Below are positions 60,001 to 64,000 of a stretch of 64,000 nucleotides of DNA, one piece after another. The notes beneath the pieces are model-generated. The model saw only the letters and a program-made list of their open reading frames with translations. It ran no database searches and was not told the origin of the DNA. Every line of letters starts with the position of its first letter. The first letter of the stretch is position 1. This DNA is from Ischnura elegans (taxonomy: Eukaryota; Arthropoda; Insecta; Odonata; Coenagrionidae). A program made the translations under genes and the position numbers. The stretch spans positions 95,838,566 through 95,902,565 of the forward strand of contig NC_060251.1 in NCBI RefSeq assembly GCF_921293095.1, given 5' to 3'.

Positions 60001-63000
60001 ATTTGAAAGGTTTTTAAAGATTTTGTTTCATCAATAACCATAGATACATAACAAAATGGCGGAGCCTGTTTTCAACCCAATTTTTTACATAAACGTAGAA
60101 AAAAAGTAGACATTGTCACCGGCTTACACTAAGTAACTTATATCATGTCGTTCTTTGAAGCTTCTATATTGTGAATCTAAAGTCAAACCTTGCACCAATT
60201 TGCAACCCCGAATTTTAAATCGTTTTTTCGAACGCACGGACGACTCCGGTTCTGGCCGGCGGCGGCGGAGAGTACGGCGACGCGGCAAGCGGGTGGATGC
60301 AATATGGTCTCATTCACTTTTATGTGTGGATAACAGATATATTAGTGACAGAAAATAATCACCAGAAAGTAAAATTTATAAATATTGCTACGAATGACTC
60401 TCATTATGCAATCGCTGGGCACTGCAAGAGGTGCACTGAAAGGTTTCTTTCTTTGAGTGCATTCCATGGAGAATGGACTTAAATCGCGTTCTTAAAGTGG
60501 GGAAACGGACTCTTTTATTAACTAACAAGCTCTATTTCTAGGCAAGAGCCCTCGATGACCCATGGCCTCCACTTCCTAACCTGCCGTACATATTTAAAGG
60601 CCTTCGGACAACGGTCGTTCTATAGTATTGTTGTAGTGCCGAGTCCTTCGAACTTGTTTTTGGTTTGAACTCCTTTTAGCTTTAAAAGCTTCGGAAGGCA
60701 TATTACTCACATCGAATAATGTATTCTTTCTAAGAATAACAGTTCATTTTAATCTATGTCTTATGCTCAATATAAAGTATTGATTTAAATCTCTTACCTA
60801 TATATCAACGTCATTATTCTTAATGAACTGCGCTGCTGACAAAATGGTTATTTTTCAGGAATATTTTACCATACAAACATAACATAAACAAAAGCAACAC
60901 AATTTACGCTTTTCCCAACTAACATTCTGCAATTAGCACTGTCAGCAATAAAAGGTTACTGTTTCTCATTCACTATCTGACGAGTTTTTATCACTTTCAC
61001 TGTGTGAGCTAAAGCATTGTTTTCCTTTTTCAAAAACAGATCCATTACATTGTTCGGTAAACTGTGTGTTTCCTCCAGTTTAATTGGCATAATTTTTGTC
61101 ATTATCAGTTATGACATTAGGAGTTGTCTTCGAAATAAATCCCTATTTGTGGCCACTCGTGCCATTTTTCTAGTCAACCGTTCACGGGACTTTCTCACGT
61201 CCTTAATCGTGCCTATATTGCTTCCCTGTCAGTTGTCGCAATTAAGAATGGACTCTGTTGCAATGTCAGCTCCTTGAATGAAGACCTTATGCACGGTTGG
61301 TGGCATACCATAATTGTATTTAAAGCGTCAGTGAGAGAGAGAGAGAGAAAATTAAATTAATTGGATAGGAAATCTAGAATAATTGTGATGACTTTTGAAT
61401 ACTCGTGCCTGTTTTATGCTTCGCCTAACAAACAGCATTTTTTACCTAAACAAGAAGGCACAAAGGTGCTCGCGAGCAATAATTCATGAGACATAGGCCC
61501 TCGTTCCCACGTGCAATTATATTTCGCATGTCCTCACTGCTATCATAGCCGTGTTTGCAAATTAAAGTGCACTTTATATGCGACGCGAAACTAGGATCTG
61601 TGGAAATGCACGTTAAGATTCGAGTCGCAGTAAGAGAACAGAACCATTTTTGGAAACTTCTTATATAACCTCTGCTACAATAATTTCACTCGGGTAAATG
61701 AAATCATATGATCGCGTCACTCTCTCATCGCTGGGGTTAATATTATATCCCTGGCATTTCAGATTTTCAAAGATTCTTGCACCGAAATTAGGTGAGCTGC
61801 ATGGACACAATTACTTATTGAGAGGGCCTCTTCATCTGACTTAACATAATATTCGGGGTTGCATTTTATCCTCTTGGCAAGAGTTCTTCTTGCCTCCGAG
61901 GATGGTCACTGTATCTTCCTTTTGCATTCGTTTTCCTCGTATTCGTTCTTTCGATACAACCCTGAAAACATGAATTGCCGTCCATCTGCACTGGCTAAAC
62001 TAGAGCAACATGTAAATTGTGCTGCATAAGGAATAGTTATTAATTGCTTTAAATCAAGAATATAAACTAAATAAGAATAATGAACACTTCAAGCAGCAAG
62101 ACAGTACTTGATTTGGCAAAATTCGGCAAAATCAAGTACTGTATTGAGCCATTTTCCATAACGTTTAAGGAATATATTAACTGTTATTTTTAAAAAGTTT
62201 ATTAGTTAGTAAAAGAGTCCGTTTCCCCACTTTAAGAACGCGATTTAAGTCCATTCTCCATGGAATGCACTCAAAGAAAGAAACCTTTCAGTGCACCTCT
62301 TGCAGTGCCCAGCGATTGCATAATGAGAGTCATTCGTAGCAATATTTATAAATTTTACTTTCTGGTGATTATTTTCTGTCACTAATATATCTGTTATCCA
62401 CACATAAAAGTGAATGAGACCATATTGCATCCACCCGCTTGCCGCGTCGCCGTACTCTCCGCCGCCGCCGGCCAGAACCGGAGTCGTCCGTGCGTTCGAA
62501 AAAACGATTTAAAATTCGGGGTTGCAAATTGGTGCAAGGTTTGACTTTAGATTCACAATATAGAAGCTTCAAAGAACGACATGATATAAGTTACTTAGTG
62601 TAAGCCGGTGACAATGTCTACTTTTTTTCTACGTTTATGTAAAAAATTGGGTTGAAAACAGGCTCCGCCATTTTGTTATGTATCTATGGTTATTGATGAA
62701 ACAAAATCTTTAAAAACCTTTCAAATGAAAGAATAAAAAGTGTCAATTAAGATGGTATAACAGTTTTGTCGATAAAACTATTTATAAAACCACTGCACGA
62801 GGATAAAGTGGGCAATTTTCAGAAAAAATCGAGGGTGGTCGTTTTTCGCTAAATTTGCTCAACTTTGACCTCACATATATTGTTAAAGTGAAAACACAGG
62901 ACCAAAATAATCTGGGTAGTTATGCACAATTTATTTGAGAATGTGAATGCGAAGTTTCAACTTCCTAGCTCAAAAAAATCGATTTTAAGGTTTTGGCCAG

Positions 63001-64000
63001 CTTTTTTCGATTCTAGCCCACTGTGCGGAGGGACCACGTGCTTCACTTTCGAACAGTTTAGTTTCGACCCGCACACAGAACACGAAGTATGGTTGAATGA
63101 AGTAGAGGTTCGGCCTACCGCCATTAGATGCATGGGGCACTCATAATAGGGTAGTTTCCTTCATCAAAGAAAACGAAAGGCATTGATTGCGATTCGATAC
63201 CCACCATTAGTATATTCATAATACACAAATTATTTGGTTTTTGAAATACCGGTTTAGACGAATGGCAAGGGTCAAATTTTATCCTCAATTGAAAAAGGCC
63301 AGATTGGCGCCCATGCGATTCCACTCCACGTGACGTCACAGGGACCTAGTTTCTACACGAGAGGATAGGAGTTATACATCGTCTGAGGTTACCAATGCAT
63401 GCAATAGGCACAGAGCTCAGGGAAACATGTCTTAATAATCACCTACTAAAACTGGCTTAGGTCGGAAAGTTTTCTTCGTTTGATAAGGCATTAATAAACC
63501 TTTTTTAAGCCAAGCGCTACCATTCAGCAAGGCACTCAGCTACCCGCTGGCAGCCTGCGACGTATCAGCGCTAAGCCTCGCCTCAAGGTCACCTCACCGG
63601 GCGGGAGGGGGAACCAGAAATACGACGTACGGAGATATTTCCCGGCATTCATACTTGAGCGTCGCGTTTTCACGCGCTTGAAAATTTTCACTTTTCATTT
63701 AATCGCGAAAAATAGATATTGTCATTTAAAAATCTAAAAGCGTGAAATACGTACTCCAGGAGTAATAATCTTTCGATTAAGGCAATAAAAAAATAATAGA
63801 AAACCACCCTATTTTACCACTAACGGGAGAACGGTGAACACAAACTGGCCATTCGATTTTTAAGCTCGATGTTTTAATCTCTCTACACGCATATTAAACG
63901 TAATGGGTCGAAAGTATTCCCTCTTATCCCCCTCCACTCAACTTCTGGGATCGAAACTTAACTATGGGCAGCGGAGTTTCGACTAATTTATATTCGTTCC

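Overview
The window looks like eukaryotic nuclear DNA, probably from an arthropod. No species can be assigned from it. There is no operon-like gene order and the longest recognisable reading frame is about 215 codons. Almost everything identifiable is a transposable element or a relic of one: a Transib (RAG1-like) pair, mariner, hAT, piggyBac-like and pogo-like DNA elements, several lineages of non-LTR retrotransposon, and several SINE-like families. I found no complete cellular gene. The best candidate for host coding sequence is one possible exon on the minus strand (23528-23771) beside a 1.5 kb CpG-rich stretch.

Layout. 0-5.5 kb: hAT MITE, two foldback hairpins, repeat A copy 1, and a piggyBac-like MITE split by a LINE that carries an open RNase H domain. 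5.5-15 kb: hAT MITE, SINEs, RT and hAT transposase relics, a pogo-like MITE, repeat A copy 2. 15.0-18.6 kb: Transib element 1, inserted in one arm of a foldback repeat. 19-25 kb: sparse, with the CpG-rich block at 23.5-25.1 kb. 25.3-31.6 kb: LINE/SINE nest, including a three-layer insertion and a LINE inside a LINE. 32-35.5 kb: mariner relic, RT relics, repeat A copy 3. 36.4-38.4 kb: a hAT element that has collected four other insertions. 39.6-40.9 kb: second mariner holding repeat A copy 4. 42-51.8 kb: fragments of a second LINE lineage, hAT MITEs, repeat A copies 5 and 6. 54-57.9 kb: RT relics, a composite SINE cluster, a hAT MITE. 59.7-63.0 kb: Transib element 2, nearly identical to element 1 but in the opposite orientation, followed by repeat A copy 7.

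The most striking content is the Transib pair. Both copies are 3324 bp and start with CACAGTG, which is the V(D)J recombination-signal heptamer. Both are flanked by 5-bp GC-rich target duplications, have inverted arms of about 823 bp, and keep a decayed RAG1-like transposase C-terminus. Differences between the two elements are shared by both arms of the same element, which suggests arm-to-arm homogenisation. Other well-supported points are a GC-rich retroposon-like family with 13-14 bp target duplications, several hAT insertions with 8-bp duplications, an insertion whose empty site survives elsewhere in the window, and a 605-bp SINE composite flanked by a 14-bp direct repeat.
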